A DNA stretch of 64,000 nt from Paracoccus sp041927875 (GTDB lineage Bacteria > Pseudomonadota > Alphaproteobacteria > Rhodobacterales > Rhodobacteraceae), in NCBI RefSeq assembly GCF_041927875.1, contig NZ_JBHFHN010000011.1; one strand, written 5' to 3'. The notes under the pieces were generated by a model. That model ran no database searches and was not told the DNA's origin. It was given only the letters and a program-made list of their open reading frames with translations. A program made the translations under genes and the position numbers. Numbering within the stretch: the stretch's first letter is position 1; every line of letters begins with the position of its first letter. Positions 24,038 to 32,425 of this stretch are shown here, in pieces.

Positions 24038-25375
24038 ATGCGTCTGTCGCGCTATTTTCTGCCCGTCCTGAAGGAAGACCCGAAAGAGGCCCAGATCGTC
24101 AGCCACCGGCTGATGCTGCGCGCGGGCATGATCAAGCAGCAATCGGCGGGGATCTATTCCTGGCTGCCGATGGGGCTGAAGGTGCTGCGCCGGATCGAGC
24201 AGATCGTGCATGAGGAACAGCAGAAAGCCGGTCATATCCCGGTTCTGATGCCGACCCTGCAATCGGCCGATCTGTGGCGCGAAAGCGGCCGTTATGAGGA
24301 TTACGGCCAGGAAATGCTGCGTATCAAGGACCGCCACGAACGCGAGATGCTGTATGGTCCCACCAATGAGGAGATGATCACCGACATCTTCCGCGCCCAT
24401 GTCAGCAGCTACAAGGATCTACCGCTGACTCTCTATCAGATCCAGTGGAAGTTCCGTGACGAGATGCGCCCCCGGTTCGGCGTCATGCGCGGGCGCGAGT
24501 TCCTGATGAAGGACGGCTACAACTTCGACCTGACGCGCGAGGATGCGCTGCATGCCTATAACCGGCATCTGGTCAGCTATCTGCGCACCTATGAACGAAT
24601 GGGCCTGCAAGCCATTCCGATGCGCGCCGACAGCGGCCCGATCGGCGGCGAGGATACGCATGAGTTCCTGGTGCTGGCCGAAACCGGTGAATCCGAGGTC
24701 TTTTATGACAGCGAAATCACCGATCTGAAGTTCGGCGACCGCCAGATCGACTATGACGACCCCGCCGCCTGCCGTGCGGTGCTGGAGGAGTTCACCAGCC
24801 GTTACGCCCGCACCGACGAGACCCATGACGAGGCGGTGTTCAACCAGATCCCCGAAGATCGCCGCCGGTCCGCGCGCGGCATCGAGGTTGGCCAGATCTT
24901 CTATTTCGGCACCAAATACTCCGAGCCGATGGGTGCCGTCGTCGTCAATGACAAGGGCGAGCGGGTGCCGGTCCATATGGGCAGTCACGGCATCGGCGTG
25001 TCGCGCCTGCTGGGCGCGATCATCGAGGCCAGCCACGATGACAAGGGCATCATCTGGCCCGAGGGCGTGACGCCGTTCCATGTCGGGATCGTCAACCTGA
25101 AGCAGGGCGATGCGGCGACGGATTCGGCCTGCGAGGCGATTTATGCGGCGCTGAAGGCGCGCGGGCTGGACCCGCTGTATGACGACCGCGACGAACGCGC
25201 CGGTGCCAAGTTCGCCACGATGGATCTGATCGGTTTGCCCTGGCGCATCACCGTCGGCCCGCGCGGTCTGGCGCAGAACAAGGTTGAGCTGACCAGCCGC
25301 CGCAGCGGCCAATCAGAGGAGATCAGCCCCGAGGCTGCCGTCACCCGGATTGCCGAGATCTACGCCGGGATCTGA
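24038..25375 (+). CDS. proS: Prolyl-tRNA synthetase
   Basis: ProS charges tRNA-Pro. Class II motifs are visible: RLMLRAGMIKQQSAGIYSWL (motif 1), FRDEMRPRFGVMRGREFLMK (motif 2) and GSHGIGVSRLLGAIIEAS (motif 3). At 445 residues it is the short form found in alphaproteobacteria, which lacks the editing insertion of about 180 residues between motifs 2 and 3. A bidirectional terminator follows. Confidence 0.95.
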   Translation: MRLSRYFLPVLKEDPKEAQIVSHRLMLRAGMIKQQSAGIYSWLPMGLKVLRRIEQIVHEEQQKAGHIPVLMPTLQSADLWRESGRYEDYGQEMLRIKDRHEREMLYGPTNEEMITDIFRAHVSSYKDLPLTLYQIQWKFRDEMRPRFGVMRGREFLMKDGYNFDLTREDALHAYNRHLVSYLRTYERMGLQAIPMRADSGPIGGEDTHEFLVLAETGESEVFYDSEITDLKFGDRQIDYDDPAACRAVLEEFTSRYARTDETHDEAVFNQIPEDRRRSARGIEVGQIFYFGTKYSEPMGAVVVNDKGERVPVHMGSHGIGVSRLLGAIIEASHDDKGIIWPEGVTPFHVGIVNLKQGDAATDSACEAIYAALKARGLDPLYDDRDERAGAKFATMDLIGLPWRITVGPRGLAQNKVELTSRRSGQSEEISPEAAVTRIAEIYAGI

Positions 25376-25415
25376 GGTCGCAGCGGAGGGCTTTGCGCCC
25401 CCCGCACCCCCCGCA

Positions 25416-25440
25416 GCGTATTTGGACAAGAAAGAAGGGG
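25416..25440 (+). repeat. Dispersed intergenic repeat, copy 1
   Basis: Begins GCGTATTTGGACAAG. The same 25 bases with one change occur inverted at 44437-44461, and a weaker relative at 33249-33273. Each copy abuts a terminator. Confidence 0.6.
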
Positions 25441-25460
25441 CGCGGTCAGCGCCCCTTTTT
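25435..25460 (+). terminator. Terminator after proS
   Basis: Arms GGGGCGC (25437-25443) and GCGCCCC (25449-25455), loop GGTCA, followed by TTTTT; the mirrored A residues upstream make it usable from both sides. Confidence 0.8.
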
Positions 25461-25519
25461 GATGTCGGCTTTCAACCTGTCGTGAAGGGGCGCGGCGGGC
25501 ACCCCTTGTCATTGCCCTA

Positions 25520-27286
25520 TCAGTTGACCAGCGGTTTGTGATGGGCGGCGTGACGCCGGGCCAGGCTGCGGGCCATGCGGCCGGGGGCGAGCACCCGCGC
25601 CGGGGTTGGGGTGGCGCTTGCCAGTTCGGGGAACAGGGTCAGGATTTCGGCAACCGCCGCCGGGCCGACCGATTTCAGCGCCTCCGGCCCCGTGAACAGG
25701 CTTTCGGTCTCGGCTCCGTTCGAGATCACCACCTCATGCGCGTCAAACAGCATGTGGTGATAGGTGACGGTCGTCAGATCCTCGGCCACGCCGATGCCGG
25801 GCAGGGTGGTCAGGTGCTTGGCGGCGACCAGGATTTCATCGGTGCCGAACATGCGCTGCGCGATCGCGGATCGCACCAGCACGCGGTGCTGCGGGCTGAC
25901 GACCAGATCGGTTTCGGGCAGGCCCGCGCCAAGCGCGCCCGCGCCGATGCGGATCGGGCGCAGATGCGGGGCGGCGGCCAGTTCGTCCGCGCGCATCGCG
26001 CGGGACGCGATCCAGCGGATCGGCTGGATCCCGTGGTCGCGGGTGATAACCGGATCGCCGACGCGTAGATCCTCGATCCGCGTTGTGCCGGTGGGCGTGG
26101 CGATCAGCGTGCCCGAAGCGAAGCAGGGGGGCGGCGCGGCGGCGGCTTCCCATTCGCTGAACCAGCGGTTTTTCCAGTCGAATTCATGCAGGACGGAATC
26201 GGCATCGGTGGTGAACGTATAGGGCACGACCTTGGCATCCGGCCCCATCGTCACCGGGAAGCCTTCGTCGTTCATCACGTTGACCAGCTGCTGCCGCTCG
26301 TCGCTGGTGGCGGTTTCGATGGTGATCGTGTCGGTGCCGCTGTCGCCGCGCACGTTGCCGGCAAAGATCACATCGGCGCCCACGGTCAGCGCGTCATCGC
26401 CCGACCCCATGCCGACGGATTCCGTCCCGTTGCTGCCAACGGTCGAGGCGCCGGTGATGGTGGCGCGGTCGTTGCCGCCGCCGGTTTCGATGACGCCGCC
26501 GACCTTGGTGCCGTCGACCAGCAGCACGTCATTGCCGATGTCGACGCCCAACAGGTTCCCGGTCGAGATGTTGCCGCTGACCGTGCTGTTGACCACGCTG
26601 ACCGTGTCGGCGCCCTCGCCCCCGGCGATCCCGCCGGTAATCGTCGATCCGGTCACGCTGATCGCGTCATTGCCATTGCCGGTGTTGATCGTGCCCGAGG
26701 TCGCGCCGGTGTTCAGCGTCACCGCGTCATTGCCATCGCCGGTGTCGATCGTGCCGACCTTGCCGCCGATGGTCACGCTGTCATCGCCGCCGCCCAGGCT
26801 GACATTGCCGACCTTCGATCCGGCGCCCGAGATTACCACGTCATGATCATTGGCATCGCCGCCGCCGGTGATGTTGCCGATCGCCGCGCCATCGGCCACC
26901 TTGACGGTCTGCACCTGGGTGTTGTCGGCCCCGCCGATCGAGACGTTGCCCGACTGGCCGACGACATTATAGGTGACATTCGGTTCGGTGTAGTTCAGCC
27001 CCGCGCGGGTGCCGACATCGACGTTGAAGGTGTTGCTGTTGCCCAGCACCGTCACATTGACGTTGAAGCCGGTGGTGTTCGACCCCGGTTGCAGCACCAC
27101 ATCGCTGTTGACCGTGCTGCCGATCACCACGTTGTCGCCGCCGGTGACGAACTTGTAGCTGCCGATCGCGTAGGGGTTCGAGATCGTCGAGACCTTGACG
27201 ATCTGGTAACCCTCGTAAGGGGTGCCGACGAGGGAAGCCGCGTTGGTGGTCGTGTCGTTGTTGCCGACAACGTAGATATTCGCCAT
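25520..27286 (-). CDS. Secreted-type protein with glycine-rich repeats and C-terminal Hint domain
   Basis: Residues 1-345 are Gly/Asp/Asn/Thr-rich beta repeats with RTX-like units (GGGDDSVTIGG, GDGNDAVTL, GNGNDAISV, GEGADTVSV), indicating a calcium-type parallel beta roll. A Hint_2 (hedgehog/intein) domain begins at Cys388 (CFASGTLIATPTG) and includes VVSPQHRVLV with the block-B His. There is no N-terminal signal peptide, as expected for type I secretion. Hint domains of this group may cleave themselves from the N-terminal part. AGGAT before the ATG is the ribosome site. A paralogue lies directly upstream, and 440 bp of the two Hint-coding parts are identical. Confidence 0.82.
   Translation of the reverse strand: MANIYVVGNNDTTTNAASLVGTPYEGYQIVKVSTISNPYAIGSYKFVTGGDNVVIGSTVNSDVVLQPGSNTTGFNVNVTVLGNSNTFNVDVGTRAGLNYTEPNVTYNVVGQSGNVSIGGADNTQVQTVKVADGAAIGNITGGGDANDHDVVISGAGSKVGNVSLGGGDDSVTIGGKVGTIDTGDGNDAVTLNTGATSGTINTGNGNDAISVTGSTITGGIAGGEGADTVSVVNSTVSGNISTGNLLGVDIGNDVLLVDGTKVGGVIETGGGNDRATITGASTVGSNGTESVGMGSGDDALTVGADVIFAGNVRGDSGTDTITIETATSDERQQLVNVMNDEGFPVTMGPDAKVVPYTFTTDADSVLHEFDWKNRWFSEWEAAAAPPPCFASGTLIATPTGTTRIEDLRVGDPVITRDHGIQPIRWIASRAMRADELAAAPHLRPIRIGAGALGAGLPETDLVVSPQHRVLVRSAIAQRMFGTDEILVAAKHLTTLPGIGVAEDLTTVTYHHMLFDAHEVVISNGAETESLFTGPEALKSVGPAAVAEILTLFPELASATPTPARVLAPGRMARSLARRHAAHHKPLVN
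25623..26062. repeat. 440-bp identical segment, copy 1
   Basis: Identical to 27723-28162 at an offset of exactly 2,100 bases; divergence starts sharply at both ends. It covers most of the Hint domain. Confidence 0.95.
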
Positions 27287-27619
27287 GGGTCGATCCTATC
27301 GTGCGCATCGCGCGTTACAGACAGAGGTCGCAGGTCGTTTGATGCGCGCACGGGCGGTGGCAACGGGCGGAATCGGAAACGTGCTGCATCACGGCTTTGT
27401 GGGCCGTGACGGGCAGAGCGATAGGGCCTGGCATCGGATGCGTAAAGCCGAAAACGAACGAAGGCGTCTAGTTTACGCAGCGGCAATCATGATTTTTGTT
27501 ATTCATTTTGCGGCGGGTAAGTCGTTGGCGTCAGGCGATTTTTAGAAATACATAAAAATACTATCTATTTTTAGTCAGGCTTAAGCGGGCTGGCACGGCC
27601 TGGGCAGCCGCCTCCGCGA
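27287..27619. other. AT-rich region between the Hint genes
   Basis: No gene. Bases 27480-27590 are strikingly AT-rich for this chromosome (runs of T and A around CATAAAAATACTATC) and probably hold the promoter of the downstream Hint gene and the end of the upstream one. No clear terminator hairpin was seen. Confidence 0.4.
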
Positions 27620-28699
27620 TCAGCAGACCAGTGGCTTGGCATTGGCCGCGTGACGCCGTGCCAGGCTGCGGGCCATGCGGCCAGGGGCCAGCGGTCGGGC
27701 AGGGCTGGGCGTGGCGGCGGCAAGTTCGGGGAACAGGGTCAGGATTTCGGCAACCGCCGCCGGGCCGACCGATTTCAGCGCCTCCGGCCCCGTGAACAGG
27801 CTTTCGGTCTCGGCTCCGTTCGAGATCACCACCTCATGCGCGTCAAACAGCATGTGGTGATAGGTGACGGTCGTCAGATCCTCGGCCACGCCGATGCCGG
27901 GCAGGGTGGTCAGGTGCTTGGCGGCGACCAGGATTTCATCGGTGCCGAACATGCGCTGCGCGATCGCGGATCGCACCAGCACGCGGTGCTGCGGGCTGAC
28001 GACCAGATCGGTTTCGGGCAGGCCCGCGCCAAGCGCGCCCGCGCCGATGCGGATCGGGCGCAGATGCGGGGCGGCGGCCAGTTCGTCCGCGCGCATCGCG
28101 CGGGACGCGATCCAGCGGATCGGCTGGATCCCGTGGTCGCGGGTGATAACCGGATCGCCGACACGCAGATCTTCGATCCGCATGGTGCCGGTGGGCGTGG
28201 CGATCAGCGTGCCCGAGGCAAAGCAGACCAGATTGTCGGCGGGAACATCAGCGCCCGCGATATTGCCGGTCGAGATCACCTTGTAGGTCGTGTTCGGCTT
28301 CAGCCCCGATGTGCCGACAAAGCCGATCACCGTGCCAACCCCCGAGGTATTGCCGCCCAGCTTGACGGTATAGACGATTGTATCCGCCCGGCCATCGCCG
28401 TTGGAATCCAGATCCAGCCGCACGCCGGTATGCACCAACTCGCCCGCCGGATAGGTTCGGCCACCATAGGTCAGCGCGCTGGCCAGCCGTTGCGTCGTGC
28501 CGGGAAAGTCGTCGAATACCCGGTCATCATCGGTCACGTTGATCGGCCGATAGGGGGCGGTGCGGCCCGTGGTGAAACTGCGCCCGACCTTAAGCGTGCC
28601 TTCCTCGTTGGCGTAGGTGACGAAAGGCACGCCAAGCACCTGATCCATCGCTGCCAGGCTGTTCAGCGGAAGGAAATTGATCTGGTAATTGACGGCCAT
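27620..28699 (-). CDS. Hint-domain protein, paralogue of the downstream gene
   Basis: The 359 residues have a shorter, unrelated N-terminal part (MAVNYQINFLPLNSLAAMDQ, then beta-rich sequence with the calcium-loop-like DLDSNGDGRADTIVYTVKLG at about 105-125) and a Hint_2 domain from Cys159 (CFASGTLIATPTG). The Hint part is nearly identical to that of the gene downstream. The different N-termini and shared C-terminus suggest that the Hint module serves as a common processing or release device. No signal peptide. The promoter region holds a 17-G tract and several short repeats. Confidence 0.8.
   Translation of the reverse strand: MAVNYQINFLPLNSLAAMDQVLGVPFVTYANEEGTLKVGRSFTTGRTAPYRPINVTDDDRVFDDFPGTTQRLASALTYGGRTYPAGELVHTGVRLDLDSNGDGRADTIVYTVKLGGNTSGVGTVIGFVGTSGLKPNTTYKVISTGNIAGADVPADNLVCFASGTLIATPTGTMRIEDLRVGDPVITRDHGIQPIRWIASRAMRADELAAAPHLRPIRIGAGALGAGLPETDLVVSPQHRVLVRSAIAQRMFGTDEILVAAKHLTTLPGIGVAEDLTTVTYHHMLFDAHEVVISNGAETESLFTGPEALKSVGPAAVAEILTLFPELAAATPSPARPLAPGRMARSLARRHAANAKPLVC
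27723..28162. repeat. 440-bp identical segment, copy 2
   Basis: Partner of 25623-26062; same orientation. Confidence 0.95.
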
Positions 28700-28759
28700 C
28701 GGAACCCCTTGGTCACTCTTGCAGATGCGATCCAGGGCCGGCGCGGCGGCGCGGGGCGC

Positions 28760-28776
28760 GGGGGGGGGGGGGGGGG
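28760..28776. repeat. Homopolymer of 17 G
   Basis: An uninterrupted G17 stands 60 bases before the start of the Hint gene (C17 on its coding strand). It is long enough to vary in length by polymerase slippage. Confidence 0.85.
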
Positions 28777-28817
28777 TCGCGCGGGCGACCGGATCGGAAT
28801 CACGGCAATATGGCGAT

Positions 28818-28909
28818 GTGAACGGAAAAGTTCACTACCGCCTATGTAAAAAACTGACGCCTATGTAAAAGAATGGCGCGTCCGCAGCCGAAAGTTGCAT
28901 ATCTGCAAC
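28818..28909. promoter_or_regulatory. Cluster of short inverted and direct repeats
   Basis: GTGAAC-N6-GTTCAC (28818-28835), two direct copies of CGCCTATGTAAAA (28839-28851 and 28858-28870, 19 bases apart) and GTTGCA-TATC-TGCAAC (28894-28909) lie between the Hint gene and the rhodanese gene. They look like binding sites for one or more regulators. Confidence 0.45.
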
Positions 28910-28936
28910 CCTGAGTGGTGGCCGCGGCGTCGCGGA

Positions 28937-29305
28937 TCAGGCGCGATCGACCACGCCGCCGCCCGCCTGCCAGTCGTGCAGGCCGCCCAGATTGTAAACC
29001 TCGGTATAGCCCATGGCGATCAGCGCCTGCGCGGCGGATTGGCTGCGCCCGCCCGATGCGCAATACAGCGCGATCGGCGTGGTCGGGGTGATACCGGGCA
29101 AAAGCTCGGGGCTGGCGGGGTCGAGCTTCATGCGCAGGCTGGCCATCGGCACATGGATCGCACCCCGCGCCGTGCCGCTGGCGCGCAGTTCCGATGCGTC
29201 GCGGATGTCGATCACAACCAGATCGCCCCGCGCGGCGCGCGCCACCGCCTTGGCCGGTGCGATCGACCGGGGCTGCGGGCCAGAGGGGCGCAGAAAGCCG
29301 AACAT
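28937..29305 (-). CDS. Rhodanese-like sulfurtransferase
   Basis: A single rhodanese domain of 122 residues. The active-site loop is CASGGRS with the Cys at residue 82, and the CH2A-like VVIDIRDASELRASG is present. Such proteins move sulfane sulfur from persulfides. The ATG at 29305 has AAAGGA eight bases upstream; the frame continues further but without a ribosome site. The AT-rich upstream region contains an imperfect palindrome (TATATGCC, GGAATATG), which might be an operator for a persulfide sensor, though none is encoded nearby. Confidence 0.85.
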   Translation of the reverse strand: MFGFLRPSGPQPRSIAPAKAVARAARGDLVVIDIRDASELRASGTARGAIHVPMASLRMKLDPASPELLPGITPTTPIALYCASGGRSQSAAQALIAMGYTEVYNLGGLHDWQAGGGVVDRA

Positions 29306-29380
29306 CGGGTGATCCTTTCGTTGTATTCGCCCTGTATATGCCAATTACGGAATATGTAAAGGCTGCGCGCGCCGACAAAA

Positions 29381-29395
29381 GTTCGCCTTCTGTTC
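29381..29395 (+). promoter_or_regulatory. SOS box (LexA operator) of uvrA
   Basis: GTTC-GCCTTCT-GTTC matches the alphaproteobacterial LexA site GTTC-N7-GTTC and lies 65 bases before the uvrA start. Confidence 0.85.
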
Positions 29396-29459
29396 GCGCG
29401 GCCTTGGCGCGGGGCCGGGCTTGGCCTATCTAGGGCGGGCAATCCTTTCCGGGGCGGAC

Positions 29460-32300
29460 ATGAGCGAACAGAAGTTCATCGAGGTGCGCGGCGCGCGCGA
29501 ACACAATCTGCGTGGCGTCGATCTGGACATTCCGCGCGATCAACTGGTGGTCATCACAGGCCTGTCGGGGTCGGGCAAATCCAGCCTGGCCTTTGACACG
29601 ATCTATGCCGAGGGGCAGCGCCGCTATGTGGAAAGCCTGTCGGCCTATGCCCGGCAGTTTCTGGATCAGATGGGCAAGCCCGATGTCGATCACATTTCGG
29701 GCCTGTCGCCCGCGATCTCCATCGAGCAGAAAACCACGTCGAAGAACCCCCGCTCGACCGTCGGCACGGTGACGGAAATCTACGACTATCTGCGGCTCTT
29801 ATTCGCCCGCGCCGGCACCCCGTATAGCCCCGCCACCGGCCAGCCGATCGAGGCCCAGCAGGTGCAGGATATGGTCGACCGCATCATGGCCCTGCCCGAG
29901 GGCACGCGCGCCTATCTGCTGGCGCCCATCGTGCGTGACCGCAAGGGCGAATATCGCAAGGATTTCCTTGACTTGCGCAAGCAGGGCTTTCAGCGCGTCA
30001 AGGTGAACGGGGCGTTTCACGATCTGGAAGATCCGCCCGTGCTGGACAAGAAGTTCCGCCACAATATCGACGTGGTGGTGGACCGCATCGTGGTGCGTGA
30101 GGGGCTGGAGACGCGGCTGGCCGACAGCCTGCGCACCGCGCTGAACCTGGCTGACGGCATCGCCCTTCTGGAAACCGCGCCGAGTGAGGGCGAGGGAGAG
30201 ACGATCACCTTTTCCGAAAAGTTCGCCTGCCCGGTGTCGGGCTTTACCATCCCGGAAATCGAACCGCGGCTGTTTTCCTTCAACGCGCCGTTCGGGGCCT
30301 GCCCGTCCTGCGACGGCTTGGGGGTTGAGCTGTTCTTCGACGACCGCCTGATCGTGCCCGACGCCAGCCGGTCGATCCCGCAGGGCGCCATCGCGCCCTG
30401 GGCCAAGTCGAAATCCCCCTATTTCACCCAGACGGTCGATGCCTTGGCCAAGCATTACGGCTTTGACAAGCGCGCCGCCTGGCGCGATCTGCCGCCCGCC
30501 GTGCAGGATCTGTTCCTGCGCGGATCAAAGGGCGAGGAGATCAAGTTCCGCTTCGATGAGGCCGGCCGCGTCTATGAGATCACCCGCGCCTTCGAGGGGG
30601 TTATCCCGAATATGGAACGCCGCTGGCGCGAGACCGACAGCGCCATGATCCGCGAGGAGTTCGAGCGTTATCAGAACAACCGCCCCTGCGGCGCCTGCGC
30701 GGGCTACCGCCTGAAGCCCGAGGCCCTGGCCGTCAAGATCGCCGCCAGCCATATCGGCCAGGTGGTCGAACTGTCGATCCGCGAGGCCTTGGCCTGGGCC
30801 GATGCCGCCACCGCCAGCCTGAGCAAACAAAAGGCTGAAATTGCCGCCCCGATCCTGAAGGAAATCCGTGAACGGCTGGGCTTTCTGGTCAATGTCGGCC
30901 TTGATTACCTGACGCTTTCGCGCGCGGCGGGCACCTTGTCGGGCGGCGAAAGTCAGCGCATCCGGTTGGCCAGCCAGATCGGGTCGGGCCTGACCGGGGT
31001 GCTGTATGTGCTGGACGAACCCTCGATCGGGCTGCATCAGCGCGACAATGACCGGCTGCTGGACACGCTGAAGGGGCTGCGCGATGCCGGCAATTCGGTG
31101 CTGGTCGTCGAACATGACGAGGACGCGATCCGCCATGCCGATTATGTCTTCGACATGGGGCCGGGGGCAGGCGTGCATGGCGGCACCGTCGTCGCCCATG
31201 GCACGCCCGACCAGATCGCCGCCGACCCGGCCAGCCTGACCGGCCAATATCTGTCGGGCAGCCGGTCGATCGCCGTGCCTGCGACCCGCCGCCCCGGCAA
31301 CGGCAAGTCGCTGACTGTCGTCGGGGCCACCGGCAACAACCTGAAGAACGTCACCGCCGATTTCCCGCTGGGCACCTTTACCTGCGTCACCGGCGTGTCA
31401 GGGGGGGGCAAATCCACCCTGACCATCGAGACCCTGTTCAAGACCGCCGCCCTGCGCCTGATGGGCGCGCGCGAAACGCCCGCGCCATGCGAACAGATCA
31501 AGGGCTTTCAGCATCTGGACAAGGTGATCGACATCGACCAGCGACCCATCGGCCGCACGCCCCGGTCGAACCCCGCCACCTATACCGGCGCCTTCACGCC
31601 CATCCGCGACTGGTTCGCGGGCCTGCCCGAGGCCAAGGCGCGCGGCTATAAACCAGGGCGCTTCAGCTTCAACGTCAAGGGCGGGCGCTGCGAGGCCTGC
31701 CAGGGCGATGGTCTGATCAAGATCGAGATGCATTTTCTGCCCGATGTCTATGTGACCTGCGAAACCTGCCATGGCCACCGCTATAACCGCGAAACCCTTG
31801 AGATTCGGTTTAAGGGCAAGAATATCGCTGACGTTCTGGATATGACGGTCGAGGACGCGCAAGAGTTCTTCAAGGCCGTGCCCGCGATCCGCGAAAAGAT
31901 GGATGCGCTGATGCGGGTGGGGCTGGGTTATATCAAGGTCGGCCAGCAGGCGACCACGCTGTCGGGCGGTGAGGCGCAGCGGGTCAAGCTGTCCAAGGAA
32001 CTGGCCCGGCGCGCGACCGGCAAGACCTTGTATATCCTGGACGAACCGACGACCGGCCTGCATTTCGAGGATGTGCGCAAGCTGCTTGAAGTGCTGCATG
32101 AACTGGTCGATCAGGGCAATACCGTGGTGGTGATCGAACACAATCTGGACGTCATCAAGACCGCCGATCACCTGATCGACATCGGCCCCGAGGGCGGTGA
32201 CGGCGGTGGCCGCATCGTCGCCACGGGCACGCCCGAACAGGTGGCCAAGGTCGCGGCCAGCCATACCGGGCGGTATCTGGCGCCGATGCTGGCGGGCTAG
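29460..32300 (+). CDS. uvrA: Excinuclease ABC subunit A
   Basis: UvrA dimers detect DNA damage and load UvrB in nucleotide excision repair. Both ABC ATPase units are complete: Walker A GLSGSGKSSLAF and GVSGGGKSTLTIE, signatures LSGGESQRIRLA and LSGGEAQRVKLS. Zinc-binding Cys pairs occur in FGACPSCDGLG and in CEACQGDG...CETCHG. The ATG at 29460 gives 946 residues, the family length; a longer frame to 29421 has no ribosome site and overlaps the SOS region. Expression should rise with DNA damage. Confidence 0.96.
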   Translation: MSEQKFIEVRGAREHNLRGVDLDIPRDQLVVITGLSGSGKSSLAFDTIYAEGQRRYVESLSAYARQFLDQMGKPDVDHISGLSPAISIEQKTTSKNPRSTVGTVTEIYDYLRLLFARAGTPYSPATGQPIEAQQVQDMVDRIMALPEGTRAYLLAPIVRDRKGEYRKDFLDLRKQGFQRVKVNGAFHDLEDPPVLDKKFRHNIDVVVDRIVVREGLETRLADSLRTALNLADGIALLETAPSEGEGETITFSEKFACPVSGFTIPEIEPRLFSFNAPFGACPSCDGLGVELFFDDRLIVPDASRSIPQGAIAPWAKSKSPYFTQTVDALAKHYGFDKRAAWRDLPPAVQDLFLRGSKGEEIKFRFDEAGRVYEITRAFEGVIPNMERRWRETDSAMIREEFERYQNNRPCGACAGYRLKPEALAVKIAASHIGQVVELSIREALAWADAATASLSKQKAEIAAPILKEIRERLGFLVNVGLDYLTLSRAAGTLSGGESQRIRLASQIGSGLTGVLYVLDEPSIGLHQRDNDRLLDTLKGLRDAGNSVLVVEHDEDAIRHADYVFDMGPGAGVHGGTVVAHGTPDQIAADPASLTGQYLSGSRSIAVPATRRPGNGKSLTVVGATGNNLKNVTADFPLGTFTCVTGVSGGGKSTLTIETLFKTAALRLMGARETPAPCEQIKGFQHLDKVIDIDQRPIGRTPRSNPATYTGAFTPIRDWFAGLPEAKARGYKPGRFSFNVKGGRCEACQGDGLIKIEMHFLPDVYVTCETCHGHRYNRETLEIRFKGKNIADVLDMTVEDAQEFFKAVPAIREKMDALMRVGLGYIKVGQQATTLSGGEAQRVKLSKELARRATGKTLYILDEPTTGLHFEDVRKLLEVLHELVDQGNTVVVIEHNLDVIKTADHLIDIGPEGGDGGGRIVATGTPEQVAKVAASHTGRYLAPMLAG

Positions 32301-32425
32301 GCCACCGGTCACCTTTGCGCGACCAGGGCCAAAGCCCGCCCCGCAAGGCTGGCTTTTTCGCCGCCGATGCCGCAGTCCATCGGCAGGGGCCGCGCGCCCC
32401 ATCACCATCTGGGACGGAACCGATC

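Noticed and set aside
24419..25312. Minus-strand frame of nearly 300 codons opposite proS
   Set aside because: Antisense shadow typical of high-GC genes.
26186..27409. Plus-strand frame of 407 codons opposite the first Hint gene
   Set aside because: Mirror of Gly/Asp/Thr repeats; low complexity.
29306..29380. Possible SqrR/BigR operator before the rhodanese gene
   Set aside because: The palindrome is too imperfect to name a regulator.
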